The notes: generated from the letters alone by a model not told the origin. Shown: positions 35,895 through 47,955, counted from the first letter of the stretch. The stretch is 64,000 bases of DNA from Isoetes taiwanensis (GCA_021234155.1 JAJEKV010000047.1:6167071-6231070), one strand, 5' to 3'. Numbers and translations are program-made.

Positions 35895-35995
35895 TAAGAT
35901 TTTAGAATATGAAATACGGGGGTTTGAACCTCTACCAAAATAACTCAATGTCCTAATAAAACTACTTTAACCAATATACCCGATAAGCTAATGTG
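35895..35995 (-). other. tRNA-like SINE head, minus strand
   Basis: On the minus strand TATTGGTTAAAGTAGT (35976-35961, A-box-like) precedes GAGGTTCAAACC (35932-35921, B-box) by about 40 bases, a tRNA-like pol III promoter layout. It is not a foldable tRNA, so more likely a SINE. Confidence 0.4.
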
Positions 35996-38745
35996 ATTTT
36001 TTTTTTATCTTGAATCTATATTTTTTTTTATAACAACCCATTAAATTGTTTTAGGGATATGTAGTCTATGGTTTCAGGAATTGTTATTTTTTACATCCAT
36101 ATCAAATCCCCCTAGAACCCCCTGTTATTTTGCTACATATTAAAGTCATATTCAATTTGCTTGCATATAGCAACTATCAATGAATGCTTGGCATGTGCTC
36201 TGAGATTTAGGTAAAATTGCCATGAAAATTGCAATCAACAATGTTCCTAGAATAAACAACCTTCTTCAAACCTATGTGCTAAGTGCTTGAGAAAATATCA
36301 ATCAACGAAGCAAATAACGCAATCACCCGCGTTTGAGATCCATCTTTGAACAAAACAAGATTGGTCTGCAAAATATTCCGACTCTTAGAGTCACCAGCAA
36401 TGTAACTCTGAACTCTGAACATAGAAATGCGTGCCCTGTCTTTCTTTCCTTCACGAGGTTTGAAAGAGCAAGATATTCTACCTATAGGGACCCTTGTTGA
36501 AGCTTAAACATGGCTCTCAACAGCAGGTAATACAACATATAAAAGCAGGCTACATTAGAGTGTGTAGATACATGGAATGAAAGTATTACTAATAAATATA
36601 GAATGAGATGGTATTGTTTATAAGACAAATGCAAAACAAAATCTTAATACTGCAAGCATGAAGGCGGATAAATTGCAGACGACCATACATACCATACATA
36701 CCATAGCAGATGCATGTCCAGACATTCTTGGACAAGGCTGCTGTCTCTTTTCAAAAGCAAGAAATGGCAAGAACTTCCAAGCACCGGAATGCCAAAGTTG
36801 CATCAAGCCTGAATCAAACGACTTATGAGATGAAAAACGGAGTTTCGACATCATAAGAAAGAGGGAAAATTTTAAATAAACATTTTACCTTACTTGTTCC
36901 ACCATTCATCTGATTCATTTACAAGATAACTGAGGCATAACTCTAATTTGCAGATTTTAAAATAATCACCGACAAGAACTTGCCACGAATCTAATTTGAG
37001 CTATGCCATTGGGTAAAAGAGTCTAGCAAATTTGTAATAGCAACCTATATATAATGGGGGCGTTATGGAAAGAATATTCAGCAGAGACATTTTGAACATT
37101 CTATATTTTTCACCTAGTATAACTACAGACTATCGTGATTACCTTTGTAACAACGCCCATTTTGAGATGGAAGCAATTAGCATCAACTTTTGCTGCCTGC
37201 ATTGTGTTACAGCAGTGGTGCTTTAGATTGCATTTTACTTCCATATGTAGGTGAAGGTTTTAACTCTGATAGAAATGTTGAAGGTGACAAGATTTATGGG
37301 ATGAATTCCTTCAGTTGTATAATAGAATAGAATAGAATAGAATAAAAAGGTTCTTATCATCCACGGAGAATGATAAGAAAGAAAGAAAGAAAGAAAGAAT
37401 GAATGATTTTTATCGTCCACTGAGACCAATCGGCCTATGGGACCAAAAATAGTTCAGTTGTTATTGCATTAGGTGATGAAGGATAACATGCATTTTAAAT
37501 CCTGGATTGTGCATGTGTTTTGGTCATGCATTTGGCTCCTTCAACTGCATATGAAGACGCTATTGCAGTAGGGGTTGCATGTCATATTTTTGTGGACCAA
37601 GGTTGCTACAGTATGCATGTGTATGGTGTGAAGTCCCCGTTGAAATCTAATCTTAATTGCCATGGCTAACGCCATTGTCCTCTTTATTCTAAGCCTAGCG
37701 AATGCCATTGTTGTGGCATGTCTTCTTTGATCCTAGGTATAAAACACAAATTTAAACAATAAGGTGTCTATAACGTCATGTTATCTCCAGATGAAAAGTA
37801 AGTACGTACTTGACAAAATGTTTCTTCCATCCATGTATTAAGTGGTCCACATTGAGGTGTCGTAGGAGATTTGCCAAATGCATTTAGGACCATTTCCAAA
37901 AATTACTTCCATACCATACAAACAACATTCTAGATCAAACGATTCTATAGAAGTGAACATCATTATGCATACACACATTAAGTGTTTGGGGGGTGTTCTG
38001 GTCATGCATTTTGTGCTTGAAGGTGCCTATGTTAGGTTGCTTCAAGTTAAAATTCAACTACATATTATTAGCAAGGTCTGTGTTGTGGTAAAAAAGATGC
38101 TTAGCTTGGCTTTACTTATCTCGCCTATATCTACTCATCACAACACATAGTAGCCAATTTGGTTCAATTCTAGATTCGTAGTATTAGCTTATAGGACTTC
38201 AGATGTTAACAGCTTTGGACTCTAAACAACGACAATGCTCAGTTTTAAAAATATCACAGCTCTCATTGGGGTAACTTTGACAGGGCTGATATGCCAACAA
38301 GATTTATCTTATGTTGCTTTCTCCTGTAATTAGTGAGCAGTAAAAAACTTTTCAGTCTGATAGTTTGTTCGTTTACAATAGTTTATGAAAAATATAGTTT
38401 TCTATGTGGAAGGAAAGTTTGCTCCTTAGAATACCCTGCCTTTTTCGTGGGACCAAGACAATAACCTGAACGCCATTTATGTTGTGCCAGATGCTAAATG
38501 TTTATGTTGTTGATTTGAACCAGGTCCATGACATTAAGTTTTGATAAGGTAAGGAACTCTATGTCCACCCGTTCTGCAATGCATTCACATCATCAAACAT
38601 GTAACATTTGGTTAATGAGTCATTTTGCATAGGGTAAACTAACATGCTCCTTATCTTCTATAAGATGATGCTATAATGAGAACAGACCTCAATGTGTTAG
38701 CATCTTGTTGGTTTCAATGTTCCTTTAATTCTTACAAGCTTTAGT
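35996..38745. other. No recognisable gene; simple repeats
   Basis: Contains T-runs near 36000 and 36020, CATACATAC repeats at about 36685-36705, (GAATA)n at 37323-37345 and (GAAA)n at 37377-37397. No frame matches a known family. Confidence 0.45.
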
Positions 38746-38749
38746 CATT

Positions 38750-38899
38750 GGGTATGACAAACATGAGCTTCTCATTGAGGCCATTTGGGTATGACAAACA
38801 TGAGCTTCTCATTGAGGCCATCTGGGTATATGACAAACATGAGCTTCTCATTCAGGCCATCTGGGTATATGACAAACATGAGCTTCTCATTGAGGCCAT
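38750..38899. repeat. 37-39 bp minisatellite, four units
   Basis: Units start at 38750, 38787, 38824 and 38863 with GGGTAT(AT)GACAAACATGAG and end CTCATT(G/C)AGGCCAT. It lies about 110 bases beyond the 3' end of the EXORDIUM-like gene. Confidence 0.95.
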
Positions 38900-39010
38900 G
38901 GCTGAATCCAATATGTAGCCAATCAGTATATATATTTGTATTCAATCAAATTATAATATGCTAATTGTGTATATTACAGTGGTATTGGAAACTTAACTGC
39001 ATACACTGCA

Positions 39011-40055
39011 TCAATCCAAAGCATTAGGGCCAGTGCAGGCATTCTTCTCAGGGCTCCAGATCCACTGAACCAAAAACCTACGCCCATTTATGCCATTCAG
39101 ATTATAATGCAACCCCTGTGGATCAGTAGAAATATTGCCTGCATAGCCTCCTCCAGCACCGGATCCATACATTCCTTCACACAAATCTGCCACTTCAGTT
39201 GGAGCAACAGGATCCTCCCCAGCATACCAGGCATTGATCAAAGGATTTGTGGCAATTTCAGCCAATTCATGAGCTATGACACTGATCATTCCGTCAATGC
39301 TGATTTCGCCATTGGGCGGATGCATGGCCTTTGTATGATTCATATAAACAGGGATGGCAAAGGGGTAAGCACATACCTCTGGACACTGTTTGCCGGAATG
39401 GCCTATCCAAGCATAAGGCATGGTGTAACCGACCAGACCTGGAAATGTAAAATAATGGAAGGCGCAAACGGCTCTGCAAAACTGATCCATCATAACATCC
39501 TCTGCAGTCAGAACTAAATACAGACCTCCGTGTGCATTTGCCGGCAAAGAACCGCCATTTTCTTGCAAAGAAACCCTTATTATGTCTTGAATATCCAGCC
39601 TGTTCAGGCTATGGCCGTGCGTGTATGGCGCCTTTCTTTCCCCGCCTATTTGCACATCCTCTGTTATGTTCCGGCGCGTCTGATCTCCGTAAAGACGGAT
39701 TATGTTCCACCATTGATTCAACGAGGGGGCCGGAACTGCTTTGCTAGAAACAGAGTTTATGAAATCGCGGATTATCTGCTGCTGCGGCGATTTCCAGTCC
39801 CCATACCAGATGAGATACACATGGATCTTTGGGGACAGAACAGGCCCCATGTGATATCTCATTTTCACAAATTCTGACGATCCTTCATGTGCCTTTGAAG
39901 ATCCGAACTCGTACGATCCATCTGCCCTCTTCCATGGCCGGAATGGCATGAATCTTGCTGCTTTGTTGCTTGCGAAATCCTTCTCTGGCACAGAATCAAC
40001 CGACAAGCAGAGCTACTACTGATGCAAACAGAATTTCAAACATTTTGCCTTCCAT
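39011..40055 (-). CDS. EXORDIUM-like (PHI-1 family) secreted protein
   Basis: The long frame (40006-39011) shows the PHI-1/EXORDIUM family throughout: SPKIHVYLIWYGDW, IIRDFINSVSS, LVLTAEDVMMDQFCRAVCAF, YAWIGHSGKQCPEVCAYPF, ISIDGMISVIAHELAE, NAWYAGEDPVAPTEVADLC and a C-terminal GPNALD. Family members are apoplastic and linked to brassinosteroid and carbon-status growth responses. The family start is the ATG at 40055-40053: MEGKMFEILFASVVALLVG, a signal peptide. It is one frame away from the mature part and meets a stop, so a 1-2 base indel lies near 40001-40012 (GCTCTGCTTGTCGG). The rest is intact and intronless, as usual for the family, so the shift may be a sequence error. Confidence 0.9.
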
Positions 40056-40163
40056 TGCCTAATTAAAAAAAAGAAAGGAATAACAACTAAGGTATCAGAC
40101 TGAACGCCGATGCAGAACTGACAGAAAAAGCCATGGCCGAAATCTACAGGAGTTTGGATTGTT

Positions 40164-40225
40164 CTTATAGCCCATGCGCTGACGTGTAATCCATGTCAGC
40201 AAAGGATGACGTGTCATACACGTCA
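40164..40225 (-). promoter_or_regulatory. EXORDIUM-like promoter: TATA box and TGACGT/ACGTCA palindromes
   Basis: CTATAAG (40170-40164, minus strand) lies about 110 bases upstream of the ATG. Directly upstream are GCTGACGTG...ATGTCAGC (40178-40200) and the inverted pair TGACGTG...CACGTCA (40207-40213 and 40219-40225). TGACGT/ACGT cores are bZIP (TGA/ABF-type) sites in plants. Their paired arrangement beside the TATA box suggests stress- or hormone-linked control; that is inference. Confidence 0.7.
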
Positions 40226-40573
40226 GCGTTAGTTTAAAATGTTAGTGGTTTGGGATACAAGTGCCCATTTCTACAACGCATATAGGACCCTTAGCCTTTT
40301 GCTTTGGAATGTAGTCAATTTAATTCAATTCAATTATATAGTCTGCTATTTATGGGAGTTAGAATTGCTCCCTATCAACACTATAGAATTTAGATGTGTC
40401 GCATCTCAACATGTAGAATTCATGGATCTCTGTGCCATCTGCAGACACATCAGAAGGAAAATTTGGCTGCTACTCTAGACAAGTTGGTGCCATGTTCTTG
40501 TCAATGCTCATCTCCCATATGTCACTTTTCTTAGACCCAAGATGTTAAGAATTGTCTTTATACAACTACCAAA

Positions 40574-40738
40574 GTCGCGGTCTTCTTGTTTAATCCAGTA
40601 ATCTTGTAAATATGTCAGCTAGAAGGCCGCGGTCTTCTTGTTTATTTTAATCATCCAATGATCTTGTAACTGTCAGCTAGAGAGCCGTGGTCTTCTCGGT
40701 CTTCTTATTTATTTCAATAATCTTGTAACTATGGCAAC
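40574..40738. repeat. Diverged ~55-bp tandem repeat, three units
   Basis: Three units each contain CG(C/T)GGTCTTCT, then AATCTTGTAA or GATCTTGTAAC and GTCAGCTAGA. They start at about 40574, 40626 and 40684. Confidence 0.7.
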
Positions 40739-40796
40739 TTCTAACTGCAAGTTCGTTTATCAATAACACAAAACTAACTATACTTAATCCCAACCC

Positions 40797-40974
40797 GTAA
40801 ATATCGGACGTGGTCATGTTTAAGCCATACTTAAATCATAAAAATTCCGCTAAGTTCACAAGAACACTGTGTCTTTTTTTTATGATGTGGATATAACATG
40901 TCAAGATATGGCTATAATATGTCAAAGACTTGGATATAACTGTGGTTTAAACATGACCGCGTTCGATATTTATG
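40797..40974. mobile_element. ~180-bp MITE-like foldback element
   Basis: TAAATATCGGACGTGGTCAT at the left pairs with the right end, whose reverse complement is TAAATATCGAACGCGGTCAT. The arms are about 32 bp with few mismatches. There is no coding capacity and the target duplication is unclear. Confidence 0.7.
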
Positions 40975-41416
40975 GTGCTCGTTCTTACTCGACTTAATTG
41001 TGAAGTGTGGTGGCATTATGTGATAATATACGGTCGCATGTTTTCACTCTAGAATTAATATTTTATCAAGTTGAATTTCCGTACCTACTGAATTTCAACT
41101 AAGTTTTTCATTAAAGGACTCAGGTGTGGTGCCCATCTATAGGCAATACCCTAAAGTTGAAACCCTATAATGGATGGCCTAGATTAAGGCCTTACAACCC
41201 GGGGTTCTTTTTGCAAAAGAGGTCATGGTCGCTTGACCTATATGCCTTAGAGAGCCATAAAGAGCCCTTTCCGAAATTTTAGGGACCTTGAAATTTCGGC
41301 CCAGATCAACAGGTTTTTATAAACCGAAATTCTTCTATCGATTTCTGCTGAGCAGCAGTGAGCAGTGGCACTGCCGAAAACGCCAAATTTCAAGCTCCCT
41401 AAAAATTTCGTTGAAG

Positions 41417-41570
41417 AATTTTCAGGACCTAAAAAATTTAGCTCAAAATTTTACGGCGGTACACTGGACGGCGTGGCGATTGCCACTCGTGGCTTCGCCA
41501 CTCGCGACCTGCCACGTCAGCAGGCAGCCGCCAGAAAATTTCTTCGCGAAATTTTTTGGTCCTGAAAATT
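41417..41570. other. Inverted repeat with 22-bp arms
   Basis: AATTTTCAGGACCTAAAAAA (41417-41436) matches the reverse complement of 41549-41570 (AATTTTCAGGACCAAAAAAT). The ~110 bases between are GC-rich with GCCACTCGTGGC-like short repeats. It may be a small foldback transposon. Confidence 0.6.
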
Positions 41571-41599
41571 ACTCCTTCCAAAATGTGCTAGTTCTATTT

Positions 41600-42535
41600 G
41601 TGCTTTTGCATCGGCATGGTGCTGCGCCATTTGAGCACCCATTGGGCTTCATTGTGCTCGATAGGTTATGCATGTGCCCACCTTAAGTTTTTTTTCCCAT
41701 TCAAAGAGCATCTCATCTTGATGTGAGCTGGCTATGCCTTCATCTCTTCGTTTATTGGACTCGTACAATAAAAACCTTGTTTTACACAACTGTCGAAGGC
41801 CTACCAAGTTGGCAAATGCAACTATTGAAAAGATCTATTTTGGGCTTTGAAGAATGGCATAAGATAAGCATTTGATAGTGTAGGCTATTATGATAGTCAA
41901 TAGTACAATAGCCACTATGATATGTGGAAGGCCCGTTGATAAAGACTCAAATGGAAGATTTAGGCCCTTACAAATATATCAAAACTTCTCATGTGTGATT
42001 ATGGGAGGGCCTCTAATAAACAAGGTGATGTGCACGACGGGTTGCTCTTCGGTTCAGTTTCGTCATTTTGTGTGGAGCCATGTGAATGCTATGAACACTG
42101 GGTGCCATTTTGTTGGCGCTGGAGTTTTGGGTTTTGTTGTTCACGGGTTTGTTTGAAATGGTTTTCTGTACTTAGTAATTCTTTGTAGACTAGTATGTGG
42201 AAATGCTATGGGGACATGAAAGAGCAACGACAATCAGAGGCAGAGAAAAAGATAAGGTATTAGCAATGCACTTGAGGATGAGCAATTGGTGTGCTAGATG
42301 TGTTTATGCTCTAAATGCACGATGATTGCAGATTTGAAGGAGGAATATATACATGTAGATATGAAGAAGAACATCATCGCAAATATCTTTTTTGCAGAAT
42401 GAGAGGAAAAGTACTGTTAATCTACACTATTTAGGCTGAGCCCCTTGAGCTTTTGTGACGTTTACAATGTACATATAGTGATCTCTTATTCGTATAATAC
42501 CATACTCTTCCATCATTGCATTGAAAAAGGACTAG
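41600..42535. other. No recognisable gene
   Basis: Short incidental frames only; no repeat or family match was seen. Confidence 0.4.
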
Positions 42536-42539
42536 CGGT

Positions 42540-42670
42540 GGCATGTTTGAGCCATCTTGGCATGTTTGAGCCTAGGTGGCATGTTGGAGCCACCTTGGCA
42601 TGTTATTGGAGCCTAGGTGGCCTGTTGGAGAACACGTGGCATGTTTGAGCCACCTTGGCATGTTTGAGCA
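42540..42670. repeat. 19-bp minisatellite with alternating unit types
   Basis: Units of GGCATGTTTGAGCCACCTT type and GGCATGTTTGAGCCTAGGT type alternate from 42540 in 19-bp steps (one of 22). Seven units are visible. The array truncates the neighbouring transposase-like reading frame just after its LQLDN motif. Confidence 0.9.
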
Positions 42671-42674
42671 TGTT

Positions 42675-44504
42675 GGAAGCAAAGAGTGTTTGATTCTTGT
42701 TCTCCCTTGTAGTATTGTCAAGTTGCAGGTAGAGCACTGGTGGTAATTGCTCTTGCTCACACAGGACCTTGTTAAGAATTGTAATTGTAACGTTCGGGTC
42801 ACCATGCAAGTTTGGATACTTTGCACTTTAGACTTCCTTTGAAGACCATAGCTCCTACAAGGTGGACCTTAACAAAACATTCCTCTGGCACATCTTTAGG
42901 AATGTTCAAGAAATGGGGTAGAGTAGTTTTTTTTTTATCCATTTCATCAATCACAACAGACATATATTGCAATGGACGTTCAAGAGCTTTTTTTCTGTGC
43001 TTGGCAAGCTTTTTTCTCTCTGCTGCTTGTTGTTCATGATGTCTGGCAATGTTCTGCTGCACAATATTTGTAAAAGAAATCAGGTCAAAACATTTCTTTA
43101 AACAAGTGAGAGATTGGAGAGCATGAGCTTACTTCTTTCGACCTCTGTCTTTGCAGTTTCTCGTTGACTCTTTAATTCTGCACACCTTGAGCAAACAGAC
43201 ATTCTATGTCTCCTGGAAATTTTCACAAGACCGAATTCACTTTTCCACAGTCTGGTGAAGTGTGAGTAAGAGATGTGCTGAAACTGAGTGCAAGTCTCTT
43301 TGTACTCATTAAAAACATCCTTTTTGGTGATGTTATCAGTCAAATGATACATGTTGCTGTTAGGAAGCTTCTCACATGTTTCTCTAAAATATTTCTCCAT
43401 CCATGACACAGAGCAAGGGCATGCATGGTTATAACTCTTCTTGGTCCACAACGATCGTCAATTGCTGGATTTTTGTCTAGTCTTTTGTGTACTCTAGACA
43501 TTCTTGTGGATCCTAAACGGTGGACAACCATAAAGCATTTCTGGAAAACTTCTTCACGGTTAATGTAGTGCAAGAAGGTGTTGCGGTCTGGTCTTACATG
43601 ATAAGCCAAGTAGGCATTCTGGTCTGCCAATGTCATTGAATTGTAGTTGTCTCTAATTGCTCGTAATTTAGACATGTTAAATTTGTTGATGCAACCCAAT
43701 GAGCAGCATTTAGTTCTTAAAAGTCTTCTCATTTTGTGCTCGTCCATAAGGTTTCTTCTTCTTACAGAGGAGCATGCTCTCAAACCATAATCCACCTTGA
43801 ATTTCTTGGTGGACTGACTAGAGAATGTGTAATCTCGTCGCACCTCGTTGGTGTCTTCATCTTCTGAAGAGAGTTCTACTCTAGGGGTGATCTCCTCTAC
43901 CCTTAGTGGTGTGCTTGTAGAGGAGAACAAACCACGTGAAGCTGTACCCGGATAAGGTGGAGGTACAGTGTTGAATGAAGGAGATGGGCCACCATATGCT
44001 GTGCCAGCAAATGTTGTTGCAGCTTCTTCACAAGGAGTTCGTTCAAACATGTCTCTTAGAGCCGACTGAAATTCTGCAAATCCATGTGTCACCATGTTTG
44101 TGTGAAGAGGAGTAGATGCTGCCGGGTCGTCTTCATTTGTAGTGAAGTCTTGGTGGGAGAAGCGATGGAGAATCTCGCAGTCCTCGGAGCGTGCTGTATT
44201 CCTCGTTTGTGTAAGTGAAGAAGGAGAAACTACAAATGGCTGAGGCAGTCTGTTCCAAAAAATTTGCTGAGGTCGAGCCTCTGTAGTGTCGGGGGATGGT
44301 ACAAATGGTGGCGGAAGATTGCTACGTGCAACGTGTGAGGCTGTGAAAGGAGGTGGCAGCCGGTTTCCTACTGGACTTCTGATTTTGGAACACAAGACGC
44401 ATTTACAGGTATCATGTTTCTGTTGGGGACAGAGATGATGATAGAACAAGTCCTTTCATTTTTCTCATTACCTGTAGCTGATTTTCTCCTGTTGTTCCCG
44501 GCAT
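42675..44504 (-). pseudogene. DUF7869-like, probable DDE-type transposase gene, truncated
   Basis: A possible first exon (44504-44472, MPGTTGENQLQ) has a GTAATG donor. The main frame (44449-43340) is a Pro/Ser-rich N-terminus followed by TKCCSLGCINKFNMSKLRAI. After a frameshift near 43400 come HFTRLWKSEFGLVKISRRHR and CSRCAELKSQR. A 79-base intron (43132-43054) joins in phase to RNIARHHEQQ. Then LQYMSVVIDEMDKKKTTLP and, after another shift near 42805, LPPVLYLQLDNTTRENKNQ. VIDxMD and LDN..ENKN resemble the first two acidic boxes of large uncharacterised eukaryotic proteins I associate with DUF7869. The expected third box is lost where the 19-bp minisatellite begins. The family name is from memory and should be checked. 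Confidence 0.65.
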
Positions 44505-44529
44505 GATGGCGTCATTTTTTGAGGGTCTA

Positions 44530-46395
44530 TCCCTGGGAAAAGCAGTGGCCATTGATCCCCATGCAATGTTAGATGTTAGTATCATGAAACCTATAAAGCG
44601 AGTAACTAATCAACCTTCCCATAATCATGTTGACAATCAATTTCATGGCAGCACCATTACCAACCTCTCCAAGATAAAACCTTGACTGTACTCCAAAAAC
44701 TAATCAATAGCAACAATGAGTCTCAAACTCTATGGGCTTTCGAGGTATCCTTACTTTTCTCATCACATCTAGCAAAGGTGCTACCCTATTGTAAAGCTCC
44801 AAGTCACCTACAAGAAAAGAACAGGTCACAATTGTTTTGCTTTCTAACAATTGAAGATGAACGAAGGAAGTCACATCTTAATTGCAAGTATCTTCTAATG
44901 CATTCTCTAAAGTAAAAGATACATAGTATTGTGCAAAATATAAAACATACATGACTTCCTGAATAGACTAACATACCTGCTGTCAAAAAGAATTAACTTT
45001 CCTTCCTCAACAGACTTCTTGGAGCCAGAAACTGGAGCCTGCTCAAGAAATTAAAATGCTCAGATCATTCACATTTAAGAAAAGATACTTTAATAAAGGG
45101 ATACAATCAGTCTTTGAGAAAATGCTGGGTGGAGAGGGGCTAGATAACTTGTTATTGGCCCTTCGAAGCTGGCAATTTCAGATATAGTAAACTTGCTCCA
45201 TGAAATAGTTCTTTATCTTTACACAAGGAACTGATAAAGACACAAGATAGCCCTCTATCATGCTCATTAAAATAAAACTAACAGCTCATTTTATACTGAT
45301 TCTCTGCTGCTATGAACATAATAATTCAAAGAGGAACATTACCTCCAGAAAGCTTGCCCCAGAAGATTTAATTGAAGTGCAAATAGCTTTTGAAGTTCCC
45401 TTATCAAGAGTAGAAGCATCCAAATAGCTGTAATTTAAAATCAACAAAAATATATAAAACTTGGAGATTACAAACAAGAACCCCTATATGATGATGATCA
45501 TGAAGTGAAATGAAATAGAAAAGTAAAACCTTGTGGAAAGTGCACGGCGAGTAAAGCATGCATAAAACTTGAAGAGACAAGAGATGTGCACCTAGAGATA
45601 TGTGTCTTTACAGTATTGTTAGAATATGTCCAACAACACTACTGATGCAGATGTGATACACTCCAGAGTGAACAAGCAAACTTTAAGGGCCCATCCATGA
45701 AAATGATATAAATAAATATACTAGAAACAGTAAACAGTTCAATAACATAGAGATCAGAAAATAAAAACTACCCTTTATTTGCTCCCAAACCTGAAATAAG
45801 ACCTTGGCTTCCGCACGCAACCTCCATCTGGAAGATAAAATATTAGTTTCCAAAAAATTAAGCATATTCCATAAGGGTTGTCATAATTATGAAAACATTA
45901 CTCTAGCCGCAGGATCTGCAAGCATTGCAAATGTAACATCATATTTCCTAGCTACTTCAGCTGGCGAGACTGCATGCCTGCAAGAGAACAAGGGGGGTTC
46001 ACATAGTTTTGGCCGTACAAACCATGTGAGTGACCCGAAAGGCTTTGTCTTTCCCTTAAACCGTACATATACTCGTACCTAGCAGTAGTTTTTTAGGATT
46101 TTTAGGGCGATTTTGGTACTGTATGTGGCTGGAAGTGGCATACCCCCTATACAATAGATGCACCCCCCGGGCAAGAGAAAGGCGATTCTTAGGCTCAACA
46201 AATGTTAACAGATCAAGATAATTAAGGCTAGGATTATACTTTGCTCCATGTCTAATAAGTTATTGCCATTTCTCAGGAGATCTATTCCACACAGTAACAT
46301 CGTACCTGCATTGATAAGATTTTGGGCCATTGCTGATCCCATAATACCGAGACCCAGGAATCCAACCTTTGTTGATTGGTCTTCATGGTGATTAG
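44530..46395 (-). pseudogene. Glyoxylate/succinic semialdehyde reductase-like gene, partial, spliced remains
   Basis: Eight exon-like blocks read in family order on the minus strand. 46395-46240: TKVGFLGLGIMGSAMAQNLI, the NAD(P)-binding GxGxxG. 45977-45902: EVARKYDVTFAMLADPAA. 45827-45772: MEVACGSQGLISGLGANKG. 45427-45343: YLDASTLDKGTSKAI. 45038-44977: APVSGSKKSVEEGKLI. 44807-44755: DLELYNRVAPLLDVM. 44685-44615: FYLGEVGNGAAMKLIVNMIM, with the catalytic Lys region. About 44555-44530: GSMATA. Splice sites and phases are mostly consistent. Lesions: one base missing at GCAGGTAC near 46305, a stop shortly after, and an extra T near 44992. The first exon and the C-terminal domain are missing, bounded by a LINE and the DUF7869-like locus. 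It belongs to the beta-hydroxyacid dehydrogenases that detoxify glyoxylate and SSA. Confidence 0.85.
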
Positions 46396-46499
46396 CTATA
46401 AAATATTGTTGGCACGCATTTGTTGTTCGATATAACATGCCTAGGCTAGACTGCCATAAAATGTTTTAAAATCAGCACAGAATTTCTCGTTATTGAGAA

Positions 46500-47239
46500 T
46501 GGAGCAATTCAACTTAAAGGGGGTATTACAATGCCTTTTAATGCTTAAAGCATGCTTAGTTTCAAGAAACTGGGGGTGACGGTCAGAGATTGAGGTGTCT
46601 TCATCACTTGATACAAAGCTATTACCCTAGAAAGGAAGGTCAGGGTTTATGTAAAATCTGTCTAAGGCACAGAAAACTCTAGAATTTCCCTCTTGGTTAT
46701 TCGACCAGGAATATTTGGCAGTTGAGGATGGGATGTGAGCAAACAAATGGGAGTCAAGAAAATTGTCCCAATTGGCCCTTTCAGTTGTAGACATGTTCAA
46801 GTTATTGTTAGACTTGAGATCCCTGTTGGGAGTGTTGTTACAGTCTCCAGCCAAAATCCAAGTTAAAGAATTTTGATTTTGAAGTCAGTTGCTAATCTAA
46901 AGCCAGAAAGTTTCTCTTTTCTTTGGAGATAGTGGAGGCATAGACATTAATGACCCCAAAAGCTATATTCAAATGATTGAAGATCACAGGTTGCCATCTT
47001 TTGCAAGGGCTGTTATAAAAGTGGCAGTGGTTAAGGTTCTTCCATATGATGCACAACCCTCCCGAGGTGCCATTGGCCTCAATCCAAATAGAAGAGTGAC
47101 CTGGCCCAATCCAATCAGCAAGATTGGAACATTCAAAATTTGGGAGCTTTAATTCCTGCAGGAGAATGATATTCGAATTATACTCTCTAATCCGAGAGAT
47201 GGCTCTTCTCCTTTTCAATGGTCCCTTAATCCCTCTCAA
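46500..47239 (-). pseudogene. LINE endonuclease (ORF2 N-terminus)
   Basis: It begins MRGIKGPLKRRRAISRIREY and IILLQELKLPNFE (the LQE box; Glu is catalytic in the family), then SGGLCIIWKN and VINVYAS. Further on, in another frame, are AGDCNNTPN (normally GDFN), KYSWSNNQEGNSRVFCALDR and ISDRHPQF (normally SDHxP). Frameshifts and altered core residues indicate inactivity. Confidence 0.8.
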
Positions 47240-47288
47240 ATTTCAAGAAAGAATCTTCATGGATAAACTACACAGAATAAAGCCAAGG

Positions 47289-47955
47289 TCAATTTTTGGT
47301 ACCCTCTTTGGCTTTTTTCTGGGTATTGGAATCAGGTGTCCCAAGTAAGTTAAGAATTCTATTGGATTGCTTAACTTTAGCTTTGGATTTCCCTTTTTTT
47401 GCCTTTGGACTGGAAAGCAATGGGTAAGACAAAATTTGATCATTTCCCCAAGACCTATTCTGCACATAATCTTTGTTATATAAGTCATTTTCTTTGTCAG
47501 AGTTTTCTTTGTCAAAACTTACATGCTCCTCAGAGTGAGGGCAGCTCCAAAACTTGGGTTGGCAGCACAAATTTGAATCTATACCATCACAATTTCCATT
47601 AAGAACTTTTGCATCATTATTTAAAAGATTTAGATCTTGCCTAGGATTAGATAGCTCCTTATTTATGTTCTTGGGAAACTCTCCTTGGTCCATGTTGTCA
47701 CATTGTACTATCAAAGCTATTCTTTCTATTTCTTTAACTTCACATATCCCATTAACTGGCCCTCCTTTATTTCCTGCAGTATTTGTATCATTGATACTCT
47801 TATGTTTGTGCCACCATTTCTTCCACATTGTTTGAGATCATCTCAAGGCTATTATTCCTCAATCTTGATTTAACCATGTCTCTTCTATTATCCCTTTTAT
47901 TTCCTTTTGCAGTTGTAGCATTTTCTTTACCATTTTTTATTCTAGTATGCTTAAG
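47289..47955 (-). pseudogene. LINE ORF1, C-terminal segment
   Basis: The Lys/Asn-rich open frame continues ORF1 leftwards from the inserted LINE. Its 179-codon part (47828-47289) is in phase with upstream text (KHTRIKNGKENATTAKGNK) that runs right up to the inserted poly(A). It has low-complexity basic and acidic stretches typical of linker regions. Confidence 0.6.

Noticed and set aside
39107-39877. Plus-strand frames opposite the EXORDIUM-like gene
   Set aside because: They are antisense shadows of a well-supported coding region.
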